Shown here one piece after another: positions 11,564-23,489 of a stretch of 64,000 bases of DNA; position 1 is the first letter of the stretch, and each line of letters begins with the position of its first letter. The stretch lies in contig CM060842.1 of NCBI GenBank assembly GCA_030762175.1, forward strand, positions 69,453,501 through 69,517,500, written 5' to 3'. The stretch is from Metallyticus violacea. Its lineage: Eukaryota > Arthropoda > Insecta > Mantodea > Metallyticidae. The translations under genes and the position numbers were made by a program. The notes beneath the pieces were generated by a model. That model did no database searches. It worked only from the letters and a program-made list of their open reading frames with translations, and was not told the DNA's origin.

Positions 11564-11857
11564 AATCGCTTATGTACTGAATAAACGATTGTTGCTGCTG
11601 GAGCATAGTAACGAAAATTCCGATAAAAGGCCTCTCCCTATCCAATGACTTAGAAAATCACTACTGCGTTTGCGCAAGACAGAGCTGAGTTCGTATTTTT
11701 GGCGATCGGCTACTACCTCATAAAGAGTACACTAGTTCAAATAGGGAAATACTTCTATTCGTATATATAGGTAAGCTCATGGGAACCAACATGCTGCTTT
11801 TAGATACTCAGCGTTAAAGACTTAATGCACTCTTCTTCCCTGCTCTTTGAAGATTTT

Positions 11858-12095
11858 TGTTAATTTGTTTAATTACGGACACTATTTAACATCTCAGATC
11901 ATCAGCGTCACTTTCAATTCAGGGCGTGAAATGGCCGGTAAATTTTGCTCAGAAACCTCTTCTTTCATGCTTGAATTTACGGCATGGGACCCACGGCTTC
12001 ACTTACCTTCCGAAGAAAGCCATATTTAGGAGTTTTACGCTCGAAAAGCCCATCGTTTCTGGCCGGGTTTGAGCTCATGATCTTGGGTTTGCTGG
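11858..12095 (-). mobile_element. SINE-A copy, internally deleted, minus strand
   Basis: Matches the family from the tail to the B-box region ('ggccgggtttgagctc' near 12060-12075). It lacks about 20-30 bp around the 'cgtacatttacgg' segment and has lost the A-box end. Same orientation as the copy at 11313. Confidence 0.75.
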
Positions 12096-12099
12096 ATAC

Positions 12100-13880
12100 T
12101 ATAGCAATGGGTGGGTTAAACGGTGTATGTAAGAATAGAAAATTATTTTAAAAAAATTCAAAACTAAGAAAATGTGTTATTTGTTGAAGATCTCAAAACT
12201 TAGCTGGTGACTCTTGTGTGTGATACATATATCACAATGTCACGAATTTTAATTTACTCAGCGGCCTCCTAAAGTTTGTCATTTGGACGGTGACACACAT
12301 TGCAACTTGCGAACTTGGCAATTAGTTTATCCCTCTTTTCTCCTGAGTGCATTTGTATGTCGACTCATAAGTCTCGTAATGGCATCTGCGACTGTATTTT
12401 CCTCACTCAGTCTGCATGCTATGCGTCCCCGTTTCTAATAAATTACGTAGTACAGAATTTGCACACAAGACTAAAACGAGTGCGTGCTGTCCTGTCCCGA
12501 CTTCGCTGACATTGCCATAGGAAATGTGCTATAATTTTAACTTCAAAGTAACGTTAACCGTCACAAAATAATTTACCATTTAAAATAGCATAGGCAAGAT
12601 AATATTTAGTGAGATTTTAACTGCTAGCCAAGGGATTTCACAATTATTCTGACATCAACACACACAAGTTTGTTTAATCTATAGATAGAGCAAGCAGCGG
12701 ACCCTTAAATTATTGTAAATTGTTATAAACATACTAATTTCAACCAAATATACAACCAAGTCTCCTCACATTAGTACTTTTTGCTTAAATTTGATTTAAA
12801 TTAGCTTTCATGCAATACATAAATGAGTGATACAGCCTCTGTACTTATTTCTTTAGTAATAATTATTATTTCTTTAGTAATAATTAATTATATCAAAATC
12901 CCTTTATCATAGAATGCAGTAGAATTGAAGGTTTTAAAGGAAAGGCAGTATCTTTCTTTCAACCAGCCATAATTAATGAAACTAAATATATAGACTAGTA
13001 TTTTAAGACATCTACACTAGTGACCTTAACGTACATCTTCAATTAATATTGAATAATACACATAATATGAGATTATTTATTTAACCCAATTGTAAAAGTA
13101 TGAAAATTAGTGAAAATCAATACACGAAACATAACTTTTGTCAGATTTATAATATATGTAAATGTGCCTTGAATTATAAATTACAAAACAGAAAATATTT
13201 TCTTTTCTCCTACTTTTATAAGAACTTGTAAGTTTGTAGTAACATTTTTTTATTTAAAAGCAAAATTTTATATAGTATATAAATTATTTACACACAGAAA
13301 AATATCATATCACGCTATTTTCTCCTCTCTTTTGTATTCATGAAATTTTAACAATGTACTTCATAGTTTGTGATAAACAGACATATCGAAGATATCTACT
13401 ACAGTGCATACATTTTATCTTTCCACGCTTGCGTACGGAATCTGCTTCAGCTGTAACTAACTGCACGATGCGCCATTTAAGAAGACGCATAGTCACAATT
13501 AGGATGGTTGTCTGTTATTGTGGGTGGTTTTCAAGTAGTAAGCTGTAATTTTTTCGGTGTATTTAAATAAATAAGAGTTTAAACATCCAATCCGCGATCA
13601 TTGGATGAACTGCTAAATAACATATGAGTAGAAATAATCAACATTTGGGAGCTGAGTTGGAAATTCAAAATGTGCCAAGGTATTACTAACAGGTAACAGT
13701 TTTATCATCGCCTTTGAAAAATACCAGATTTTATCATTGTTTTGCAGCTCGTGGAGGACTGTGAGTGTGCAGCTGCGCTGTGTACTTCCACTTCCATTTA
13801 ATTTCGTGAGCGTGGAAAGATAAAATGTACAAGATTCAGTATATTTTATTTCATTGCTCAGAGTTGGTCTTTTGACTGAC
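12100..13880. other. No gene seen; AT-rich DNA
   Basis: Short frames at 12300 and 13354 have no recognisable motif. A small duplication of 'ttatttctttagtaataatt' occurs near 12846-12887. Confidence 0.45.
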
Positions 13881-13881
13881 T

Positions 13882-13975
13882 TTCTCTCTCTCTCTCTCTC
13901 ACTCTCACACTCACTCTCACTTTCACTCTCACACTCACACTCACACTCACACTCACACTCACACTCACTATCACT
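13882..13975. repeat. Compound (CT)n / (CACT)n microsatellite
   Basis: A (TC)n tract at 13883-13900 passes into CACTCT/CACACT units up to about 13975. Confidence 0.9.
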
Positions 13976-14189
13976 ATTCTCGATTATAGATCATCAGTTT
14001 AATGCAAAACGGAAACTTCAATTTAGTGTTAATATTTATTAACTTACGTGAAAACTTCGATATTATATGTTATTATTGGTGCGAAGATTGTGAAATGCAA
14101 ATAATGAAATTACGGGAAAAAATTAACCTCTGAATAGTGTCAATTTTGAATCTAGGATAAATCTATGAACCCAAAGATGCACATCTGAC

Positions 14190-14506
14190 ACATTAAATGC
14201 CGTCGGTCCTGGTGGTGTAGTGGTTACCATACTTGCCTCCTACACCCAAGATCGCGGGTTCGAACCCGGCCAGGACCGGTGGATTTTTTTCGGGCGTAAA
14301 AATCGTAAGTATGGCTTCCTTCGGAAGGGAAGTAAAGCTGTGGGTTCCGTGTCGTACATTTACGGCACGAAAAAGAACCTCAAGCCTCAAAGAGAGGCCT
14401 CTGAGCAAAATTTGTCGGCCGTTTCACGCCCTGAGTTGAATGGGACGCTGATGACCTCAGCTGTTAAAGAGCGTCCATAAATAAATCAATAATAACATTA
14501 AATGCC
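14190..14506 (+). mobile_element. Best-preserved SINE-A insertion with 12-bp target-site duplication
   Basis: The body 14202-14494 is flanked by a perfect 12-bp direct repeat acattaaatgcc (14190-14201 and 14495-14506). This is the hallmark of target-primed retroposition. The 5' end is a tRNA-like head of 73 nt, followed by a body of about 190 bp and a short A/T-rich 'ataaataaatcaataat' tail in place of a long poly(A). It is the reference copy for the at least eight relatives in this window. SINEs encode no protein and depend on a LINE partner for mobilisation; which LINE family served here cannot be told from the window. The perfect duplication implies a comparatively recent insertion. Confidence 0.9.
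14205..14277 (+). promoter_or_regulatory. tRNA-like head of SINE-A with internal pol III promoter boxes
   Basis: GGTCCTG (14205-14211) pairs perfectly with CAGGACC (14271-14277) as a 7-bp acceptor stem, and the span of 73 nt is tRNA length. An A-box-like tggtgtagtggtta lies at 14213-14226 and a consensus B-box ggttcgaaccc at 14257-14267. The D stem (GGTG/TACC) and T stem (one mismatch) can form. The anticodon arm is distorted (CTTG/CAAG around an 11-nt loop), so this is a tRNA-derived promoter and unlikely to be a working tRNA gene. Confidence 0.8.
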
Positions 14507-15980
14507 CATAATATGCAGTGAAATTCTTAAATATATGTTTTAACCGAATAATCTGTTATTTGTTAGCACGTGATTACAATGAAAATCGGTTGTTTAGGTA
14601 TCTCTCTCAAAAATATACTCATTTTAATATTTAGTAGTAAATATTGACTTGACTCTGGCATTATGAATTGTATTTTTTGCTGTTGATTCATATACGGCTT
14701 TCTTCAAATTTTGTGTGCGCATTTTCTGCAAAAACATGGCGCATGCCCAAAAATAAGAATCGTAAAACATTTATATTGTGAAAGTTGCTGAATGATTCTT
14801 ATTTACATTTGTAAGAAAGAGTGCGATATTTTAGCACATGTACCATTTGACTGTGTCAGCTTTAAGAATTGCTCGCTTTTATATCTCCGCTCTTATTCTA
14901 GGAAACGCCTTTGAGGTTTATTAAATCCTACGCTTTCTCCTCAGTCTCTCAATAAAACTAGTTCTCGCTAAAACGTCTTGTGCAGTTACCGAAACAGGAG
15001 CAGAAGTGCTGTGAAGGGCAAGGCTAGAAAGTTGTGGTATGTGGCATGCCGCTGTAATAATTACTCACAGTTGTATTTTTTTAATAATTTTATAATTTTT
15101 TTACTAAATTTAAAATGTGAATATTTCGGGTGTTCAAAAACAATCGGTTTAGAAATCTATAGTTCTGAAATATAGTTTAATACAAAATGAATATTACAGC
15201 ATATTATATTTTAGGAGTTTTAACTAAATCATTACAACATGTTGCAATATGATTGTATAGGACCATCATGCACTTTAATCCTAAAGAGATATTTGAATGT
15301 CAAAATGTTGGGTGGAGGGATTTAGAATATGTCTTTAGCATCCCAATACAGAATACGTGGCACCATAAAAATAGAGGAAAGCACTGGTATTATTGAACAA
15401 AGGAAAAACCCGGTGATTCATAGAGCCAAATACATTTTGGATTCACAATAAACGTACATATATTTTATATTTTATAAAATATACTTTATTTAAATACATT
15501 CAATAAACTGTTTTATTTTGAAATATGTTGATTTGACTTATTAATAAAGCCACTGCAGAATGAAGCAGGACAGTTTCTCTGTACATTCCGATAAAATTAA
15601 AGACATTGTACATCAAAGTACTGGTAAATCCCAAAAATTATATTATTAATAAATAGGGTTGCAATAACGAAGAGACAACAAATTAGGACTTGATCGGCTT
15701 GCAATAGGTGAATTTAACCGGACAAAAACAAAGGTAATATATATTTAAACAATGAGAAATGGTCAATAAATAGGGTTTTTTTCCCCCTCTGCAGAAATCC
15801 GGTAAGGAAGGGTACTCGGTGTGACAGCAAGCATATGGCGATGAAATTCCGTCGCAAACAATCGCACTCTGCCACCTCAGAGTGGTGGTTCAGAGTTACT
15901 GAATGCAATGTTTCAACAACAAAGCAGTAGTGTGGTCCAAATGCCCCAACCACTGCACTAAACGATATACCATGATTAAC
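14507..15980. other. No gene seen
   Basis: AT-rich sequence. The 15714-15900 part may belong to the mariner remnant that follows, but no motif could be read there. Confidence 0.4.
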
Positions 15981-15984
15981 ACAG

Positions 15985-16395
15985 CTGACATTTTTCGGGA
16001 AGATCGACAAATAACAGACATGACATGTGAAATCTTCACATGGTATTGCGTTCACCATCACTTGCACATGAGGGAAGATTGTGCGAGATCGATGGCTTCA
16101 GCATCTGGTAGCGGAGCATGACAAGGCATACCTGTATTCCACATTACAGGTGATGAGACTTGGTTTCACCATTACGAATGGTTTATCAACTTGAAATCTC
16201 CCTCAAACACGGTTAATGGAGAGCATTACAAGGCCTGAGCGCTCTGGCCGAAATCGCCACTCAGCTGCATTCATCATGACAGTGCACGCTCTCGCGCTTG
16301 CAACGTTGTTCAACATTTAGCCAGAAAAAATATGTGCGTGTTCCACTCTCAATACAGCCCGAATCAAACTCCATGCCAGTTTTTCCTATTTCATC
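15985..16395 (+). pseudogene. Mariner transposase remnant with internal deletion
   Basis: The plus strand reads REDRQIT (about 15996), then TGDETWFHHYE (16146-16178), which carries the first catalytic aspartate of mariner in the classic 'GDETWxHHY' block. A jump then leads directly to HHDSARSRA (about 16272-16298), containing the second catalytic aspartate in an 'HHDNARxH'-type block. YSPNQTPCQFFLF follows to about 16391, where the third catalytic aspartate of 'YSPDLAPCDFF' is glutamine. The roughly 80-100 residues normally found between the first two blocks are largely missing. Stops and frameshifts occur as well. The element is dead; no TIRs were identified. Confidence 0.75.
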
Positions 16396-16735
16396 TACTC
16401 TTAAACGAATTTCGGGGTTAACAATTTAGTTCATCGACGGCTGTCATGAAGGCGGAGGAGTTCTGAAGACCTGGGCTAAATGTATATAAATCAATAGTCA
16501 TTACTTTGATGAATACCTGCTTGGTACACTTCATAAGTAAAGAAAACATTCTTAATCTTGATTGACTACCCGTATACAAAAAAAATTTAATACGTAGTAC
16601 TTTAAATGTAGCAATTAGAACAATAATAACTACAAACATCCTTTATTTACTTATATGGACAGAAAAACACCTTGGAAATTTTAACTTTATATTATCAACA
16701 ATGAATTTTTGTATTATTTTTTATTTAGCAGCAGG

Positions 16736-16797
16736 TCATTCAAACAATTGCATCGACACTAAGGTATCATTCAAACAATTGCATCGACACTAAGATA
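16736..16797. repeat. 31-bp tandem duplication (two units)
   Basis: Units 16736-16766 and 16767-16797 differ at one base. The shared core is caattgcatcgacactaag. Confidence 0.95.
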
Positions 16798-16799
16798 TC

Positions 16800-19520
16800 A
16801 CTATATTTCTCAGAATTGAGGACAGAAGAAACGATTTTTTTTTCTGGATCCCTTTGTGAAATTCGCTACAATATACTTTTTTTTATTAAACTCTTATCTT
16901 AATAATTGTATATTCTGAGCTAAATGTTACTTTCTTCTGTCTATTGAAAACATTCTTTTAACATTGGCATTATGTTCAGATACATAGAAATCAAAATCTA
17001 GTATTTTTAGCAATTCTGAATAGATGTTGTAGTTTACCCAAATTTCGTTTCCTCTTTTTGGTCCAGGAGGAAATATTTTAATTTGACCTTCTAATCAAAG
17101 AGAAGGCTCTCATTTAGTTAACAGGTAGTATCACCTTGTGTTCAGATACTTTTAACACTTTCATTTTCGCTCCGAACTGCACACTGTAAAATCGCGAACA
17201 ATTCTCGAAATCTGAGAAACGTGGCAAGCCTAAGTGTTGATACAAATTAATATACAATTGACTTTTAAACGATCCACCAATGAAAATGTTCAATATTAAA
17301 TTACTATTATGTACAACTTATTGCTTTTTAGATTTGAAGTAGAAAATATACTTCAATTTCGGCTCATTATAGCTGAACATAAATCATCTCTTAACCTTAA
17401 AAAGGTATGACGTGAATAATTAGGGAAAAGGTAACATTCATTTTGTTTTGCCGAAACAAGATATACATGTAAAAGCGCGATTGTATATATTGTGCAACCT
17501 TGATGAAGCTGGAATAGGGAAAGATTTTCTAAAATTAATCTAGTTCTCTAACTAAGAGGACAGGTAAACTATAACAGAAATAACGAACTGGAAGTTCCAC
17601 AGCTACTTATATTAAAGTCACATTATACAGAGAAACAAATTGCAAAAGAAGTTACCAATTGGACGCCATTGCGATGGCTGAAGAGTCTTATGGGACGACT
17701 GCACTATCGCGTAAGGAAGTTTTGCCCCATTTTGTCACTGAGCTTTCCCCTTCCATACGTATAGGTGCTACATTTTCAAAGCCTGCTCGCCATTGTTAAG
17801 TACGTAACTGTAATAATTTGTCCGTGATTGTTACAACTATGTGTATAACTCAATTATTGCACTCCATTGTTACTCATTAAATCCCTTTAAGTCACAATGT
17901 GGAAGTTATCAAATTAGAAGCCTTAATTTAAATAAAGTATTGTATTGTGTACATATTATACTGAATATTTAGAACCGGTTTGTCCTGAATGTCTTTTGAG
18001 ACGAATAAAATCCTTCTGCTGAAGTCTGTGAAGAATACAGTGCTCTAATCCCAAGTAGTATTAAAAAAATTTTAAAAGAGAAGATGTCTTCATAAGAGGT
18101 GACGTTCAAGAATGGTAGGCTTTCTCAGATTATTCTCAAGATGATTCCTATGTGGTTTATGCAACATTTCCCTTGATGTGCTTTGTTTAATCAGCCAGGT
18201 GATTAATCTAAGTGGACCGGTGTTTAATCGAGTACACGAACAGTGTACATACATACTCACACTATGTTTGTACTGTGAATGTACAGAAACTAAAGCTTCT
18301 TGTTGAACTGTGCAAGGAGAGAATTTAACACATTAACTGTCTGCAAGCATAAACGTTTCTCGCATCTTGCTCGAGAATTGGTATTATTAATTGAGGTGCA
18401 CTTATTTCAAGGGTACAGATATATCTTTGACCCTTAAAATATTTTAAGTTTATTTTAAATTTTCTTTCTCCGTTTCTATAAATGATATTACAAATAATTT
18501 TGATATTAGACATTTAAAATATGCCCTGTAATATAAAATATAATAACAATTGCAAATTTTATGAACTTCAGAAATAAGTAATGCTTAAATTATCTATTGT
18601 TAGATGTACATCACAATACACCAAATAATTCCTAAGGTTTTGAATGTTTCTGAATAATTCTTTTATTGTAAAAGTAAATATAAATCTACAAACTGCACAT
18701 CATTTGTTAAACTGTATATGATGGAAATATAGACAAAATTTCTGAATTTTTATTTTTAAATTCATTTTTTTCCCCACAATAACTTTTAATTTCTTTTATT
18801 CAACATTAGATAAACACTAAGATTCAAATTGTTGTCTTCAATAGTAAAGAATGTCGATTAGGACTTTTGTGCAATTATTTGAAAATTACATGTTCAATAT
18901 TATAGCGAGAAGTAACTTACCTAAAACAACAGGAAAGCGAGTGAGTAGATACATAATTTGGAGGTGAACTCAATGACTTGAAAGCGAATACCGAAAAAGT
19001 ACATACTTTTATAGCTTAAATCCGACCAAGAAGAAGAAAATGGCGTCGAAGCGTGATGGTATCACGGAGAAATGTACTAGATAGCGGCGTACAATAGGAG
19101 TAATAAGAGGTAAAACTGAAAGAATGTACATTTATTAAACCAAGTAGAAACTTGCCTAAAATAACACGAGAATGATATATTGCATGCTAGTAAATAGCAT
19201 AAAGGAGGGGTAAGAAAACAGTTTTGGGGTCAACCACCAGTTTTTAGACTGTAGCTTTATTGATGTATTAATTCTACACAGCCACATGTTGAAATGTAGT
19301 GACGTCAAGCAACAATTACTTTTAGTAGTGGTGGTGTATTTACAAAATATATTTGCTACAAATATGACTCACTCATGTCGCACGGGTCCTGGGGCGGTAA
19401 GTGCTTTTACAATACATTAAGAAATACATAAAATTGTACAAACCAATATTTAACTCTTAAAAGATAAGAAACATATACTAAAATTTAAAACAAGAAAAAT
19501 ATATGATAGAAGAAGCATTT
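16800..19520. other. No gene seen; AT-rich DNA
   Basis: No protein motif, tRNA or element end recognised. Weakly similar segments near 18908 and 19140 ('acttacctaaaacaaca' and 'acttgcctaaaataaca') may be an old local duplication. Confidence 0.4.
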
Positions 19521-19622
19521 TAGAAATACATAAATAAAATAAATTAACAAAATAAAACGGTAAAAATGAAAGAAAAAATAGAAATACATAAATAAAATAA
19601 ATTAACATAAAATAAAACGGTA
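19521..19622. repeat. Tandem duplication with 58-bp period
   Basis: The block tagaaatacataaataaaa...aaaacggta occurs at 19521-19562 and again at 19579-19622, with a 2-bp insertion in the second copy. Confidence 0.9.
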
Positions 19623-19689
19623 CAAAAGTGAATAACTTACGCCCCCACAAATGTACAATGTTTATAAATGTTTCCAAAATAGTTTGACT

Positions 19690-20060
19690 AAGTTATCCTA
19701 CCCACCTTCTCCGATTTGAGCTATCTCACTTTGTTTAAAATTTGACCTATTCTCCTCCCCCTTCTATCTGTCAGCAAAGCCCAGCATTGCTACTGCCCTC
19801 TCCCCTACCCCAGTTAGCAAATGGGACCCGGCGGATATCTCTTTCTTCGTTCTTCCGTCCATTGTATATGCCAGAATGTGTTCCGAAGATTCTTTCTCCG
19901 CACATATAGGGCAGATTCTCGTACTCTCTCTGTCTTGTTACTTTAGTCACCCGCCACGCGCCTAAGCTGAACCGAGCTAACCGCTGATTTGGCTCTTATT
20001 TGGTTGTAACGCTCTATCAACCACACGTGTTTTAGCTCCGATTGTATCTCCGGCGAAACT
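19690..20060 (-). pseudogene. Non-LTR retrotransposon ORF2 C-terminal remnant
   Basis: The minus strand reads WRVTKVTRQRESTRICPICA followed by EKESSEHILAY (about 19955-19875). The 'C-P-x-C-x-x-x-E-x-x-x-H-I-L' arrangement is the cysteine/histidine block that closes many insect LINE ORF2 proteins. The expected last cysteine is replaced, and the reading frame then continues to a stop near 19750. It is a 5'-truncated LINE end without the reverse transcriptase. The base composition (locally more G+C rich) stands out from the surrounding DNA. Confidence 0.55.
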
Positions 20061-20064
20061 TATT

Positions 20065-22135
20065 CTGCATACTTAACATGCAGACATGCCAACAGTATCA
20101 AAAGAAGAAAAATATACTTCCAAATAAGTACAACAAGACAACAATCGGCATAATTGGAATTTCTATTCAATTCTCTCTCTCACACACTAACGTGCATACT
20201 AATTTCCCATAGCTGTGCACAGCACGTCACTTAAGAGTGAAACCCAGCAGTTAGGCGTTAAAATGTGATAATAAGTTAATGAGTGATATTAGCGGTACAT
20301 TTATTATATATGTATACAATCCTATTACCGCTGCACCAAGTCGTTTACGGTAAAACTAAAAAATAGAGGGGAATCGCTGAAGCTCGTGCATATAGCCTCC
20401 CTCGTGCGAGGGGGGGGGGATGAAAGAACACATACTAACATAGTGGTATATGGTAATATATATAACAGTTGGAAAATCTAACAAATAAACGAAGATTTCA
20501 AACTGTATATGAAGAACCGCTAAAACCGATACACCTGTTGATATATACGAGTATGGCGGTTGGAAATTTGCTTTATTAATAAGCGCATCGTCTAAATCTA
20601 AGGGCAGGTGCATGGGACGACCATAAACTCCAAACTATTCACATTGTGCTGTAATAGTGTCTACACTCTCGTGTAATTTTAGGTAAGTTTCTACTTTTGC
20701 TTATACTTGCTACCTTACTGAGTTTCGATGAAAATTGCATAGCCAATGATGTGAACAGATATGAAAATACAATTTTGAGGAAATAAGCAACAAATTTACA
20801 GGCTGATATACGTAATGACAATTGCAACAATACATTTTCAGTTTTGTTTTCAGCAACACTTCTTGCTATATTGAATTTTTCTTTTAACAATATTATGTTA
20901 TATTTAATCAATATCATAAAAAAGAAGAAATTATCTTGTTATCGCGTGCTTTCATTTTAATAATAAATAAGTGATAGTTACTTCCTATTTGTAAAACGTC
21001 CAGTACACTGCTAGTAGGTCTGCAACACTACTGAAATTAAACAAATTCAGCGAAAGCACAAAATAAAATAATAAAGATTAATAACTTGAAAGTTGTTAAA
21101 GAAGGAATGAGATATAGCTAGATTGTGATCCCAGATTTGCAGATATGGAAAAAGTTATTTCACAACCTGATTTAATGAGAAGTAAGGTTGCCTTCAGCAA
21201 GGAATTTTAGAGGGAAGTATCTCTAATCAAATAGAGCACAAGTCTTCACATTTTCATTTTAATATTTTCGTGTGGTTCTTTTTTTTAAACAGATGTGATA
21301 TTTTCAAAACTAAATAATTTCGTGACTATCTCTTAATATTAATATAACTAAACTTTTCAATGTGTTCCTTTTCAAAGCTATGTATCTGACTCTGCTACGT
21401 TTATAATATCCATAGATTGTTAAGAAAATATATATTTAGGATAACAATTGGGCACTGAGAGTGTTGTTGGGCTTAATTGTATATTGCCACTTTTATAATA
21501 CACATATTCAGATCATAGATATAAACTAATGATGTAAAGTGAATATTTTGACTGCACAGTGTCAAAAGTATGCTATAATATCACAATAAAATAGAAGTAT
21601 CTTGTTGAAAAATGCAAATAATAATTAATGTGACAATTGTACAACACACTTTAGATTTTATGTAGCTTATAATATCTAAATGCTACGATGAAAATCCTTT
21701 TCAAAAGTTAGCATTTAATAACTAATTAATAAATACATGAACGAATGACAACTTAAATAATGCAATAAAACAAACCCATAACTTAAATACAGTTCACATT
21801 TTTAGAATTCGTGAAATTTCCAACTCAAAAACTGAAATTCTAAATAAAGGAAACACTATATTTATGCCCAGACTAGCAGACTTCATGTCTCACCAAAGGT
21901 TAAGACTTGGTTTATAAATAAAGTGATGCCAACACTTTTGGAAGACGAGAAGTGCACGTTAGTTTGGATATTGGTAGTTCCAAGTGTCGAGGTGTGTAGT
22001 GCCGAAAGCAGTCTTTAAAGCGAATGGTTGTAGTGCTGTAAGTTAATTGGCCAACATTGTGTAAGGTGCTCTAAACCATTCTTAAGAAACTGGCACATCA
22101 TTCCGTGGCAAAAAAATACATATCAGTATTATGAC
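20065..22135. other. No gene seen; AT-rich DNA
   Basis: Frames at 20356-20613 and 20639-20917 (minus) have no recognisable domain. The last few hundred bases may be the 5' part of the mariner remnant that follows. Confidence 0.4.
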
Positions 22136-22139
22136 AGGT

Positions 22140-22450
22140 TACAGGAAGTGTGTGACAACAATGCGCTACCATATCGGATGGTACGGACCAATGTGTTTTG
22201 CGCAGCCGGGAAAAAGGCGGCAGATTGGGACTACCAACATCACCTGCGGTAGGCTATGAGTTACAATGACAGCACTTCCTGGGGAACACGTTACCTTGTA
22301 TCTTTCATGACAACACTCTTTGCTACATGTCAGATATAATGACCCAGCTGGTCTTGGAACAAACATCATATTCCCCGGACTTAAGGCTGTGTTTTTGACT
22401 CCTTTCCTCGGTTGAAGGAGCCCCTTCGAGGTACCAGAGATATTTCCTGT
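22140..22450 (+). pseudogene. Mariner-superfamily transposase remnant, core deleted
   Basis: The N-terminal part reads YDRLQEVCDNNALPYRMV and continues to a 'AAGKKAADW' stretch. This resembles the helix-turn-helix region of an insect mariner-type transposase ('C...NALPYRTVxRWVxAFRxGR'). It passes after about 40 codons into a C-terminal part: an 'HDNxxxH'-like remnant near 22303, then SYSPDL (about 22367) and, after a frameshift, LKEPLRGTR near 22425. Most of the catalytic domain between these is absent. Several stops confirm a pseudogene. Ends of the element could not be fixed. Confidence 0.5.
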
Positions 22451-22474
22451 TTGCTGGGCCTCATTGTTGTTACA

Positions 22475-22509
22475 TTGTCGACATCAATATATATATATAA
22501 TGTCGACAT
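22475..22509. repeat. Palindromic GTCGAC hairpin with TA-rich loop
   Basis: ttgtcgacat (22475-22484) and atgtcgacat (22500-22509) are near-identical palindromes separated by a TA-rich spacer and can form a cruciform. Significance unknown. Confidence 0.7.
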
Positions 22510-22569
22510 ATAATGACAGTCTTGATTTGGGAAACAGTCCAGCACAACGCAAGTGATTATACCGAAGAC

Positions 22570-23438
22570 CTGTAAAGAGTAAGTTCAATAACTATGTTCC
22601 TATTACTTTATTTAAGGGCCAAAGAGATTGGTCGGTTACTGAGGGTCTTGCAGTTTCAAATGACATACTTTTGCTCTTTCACTGCAGAACAAGTTTCTTT
22701 CGTTATGTCTATATATCTAAAATAAAATTGTCATATTGTATTGGAATGTAAAATCAATAATTTGCAGAACTATTGCGGTGAATTTGAGTTTCTTCCGTCA
22801 TATAGCTGAAAGTTGGATAAATATTATAAACTGTCCATGAGTTTCAACTGTTCAGTTGGTGGAAAGGCACTCCTCTTTCTTAAGAAGTAAAAATTTCGAA
22901 AAAATACATTTTTTTTAACTCAGAAATGGCACATACATTCAAGATTATAATTGCAGGTTTTTTATACCTGAAAATCATTCTATCCATGTTTAAAAAGGAT
23001 AATTTAATTGCACTTTCTTGAAAACCACTGGTTATATTTTACTGAATTTTGTATTAAAATTGATGGATCAGAATTCTGATATTCGATAAAATGTTAAATA
23101 TTTTTAAATTTAATGCTACACATTGTCATAAAACACTCATGTATGTACCTTGACCTTACAGCTATGTTAAGACAGAAGGATATTTTATATAAAACTGCGA
23201 AATTTCCTTGTTTTATCTAATTTTTTAAGAAAGTACACCTCTAAGATAAAAAATAAAGTCAGAGAAAACTTCAGTAAAGTTTTTTCTTTCATTTCCATTG
23301 GTGTTGGGGTTACTACTGCTGGCCACGGAAATCCAGGTAGCTCAAGAGGAAGGTAATGAAATAAGTAAATGAAGTTTAGGACTATGGGTATGGCCAGCAT
23401 GGAAATGAAGGCACCAGCTTAAACTCAAGTTTTCTACA

Positions 23439-23489
<51 letters not shown>

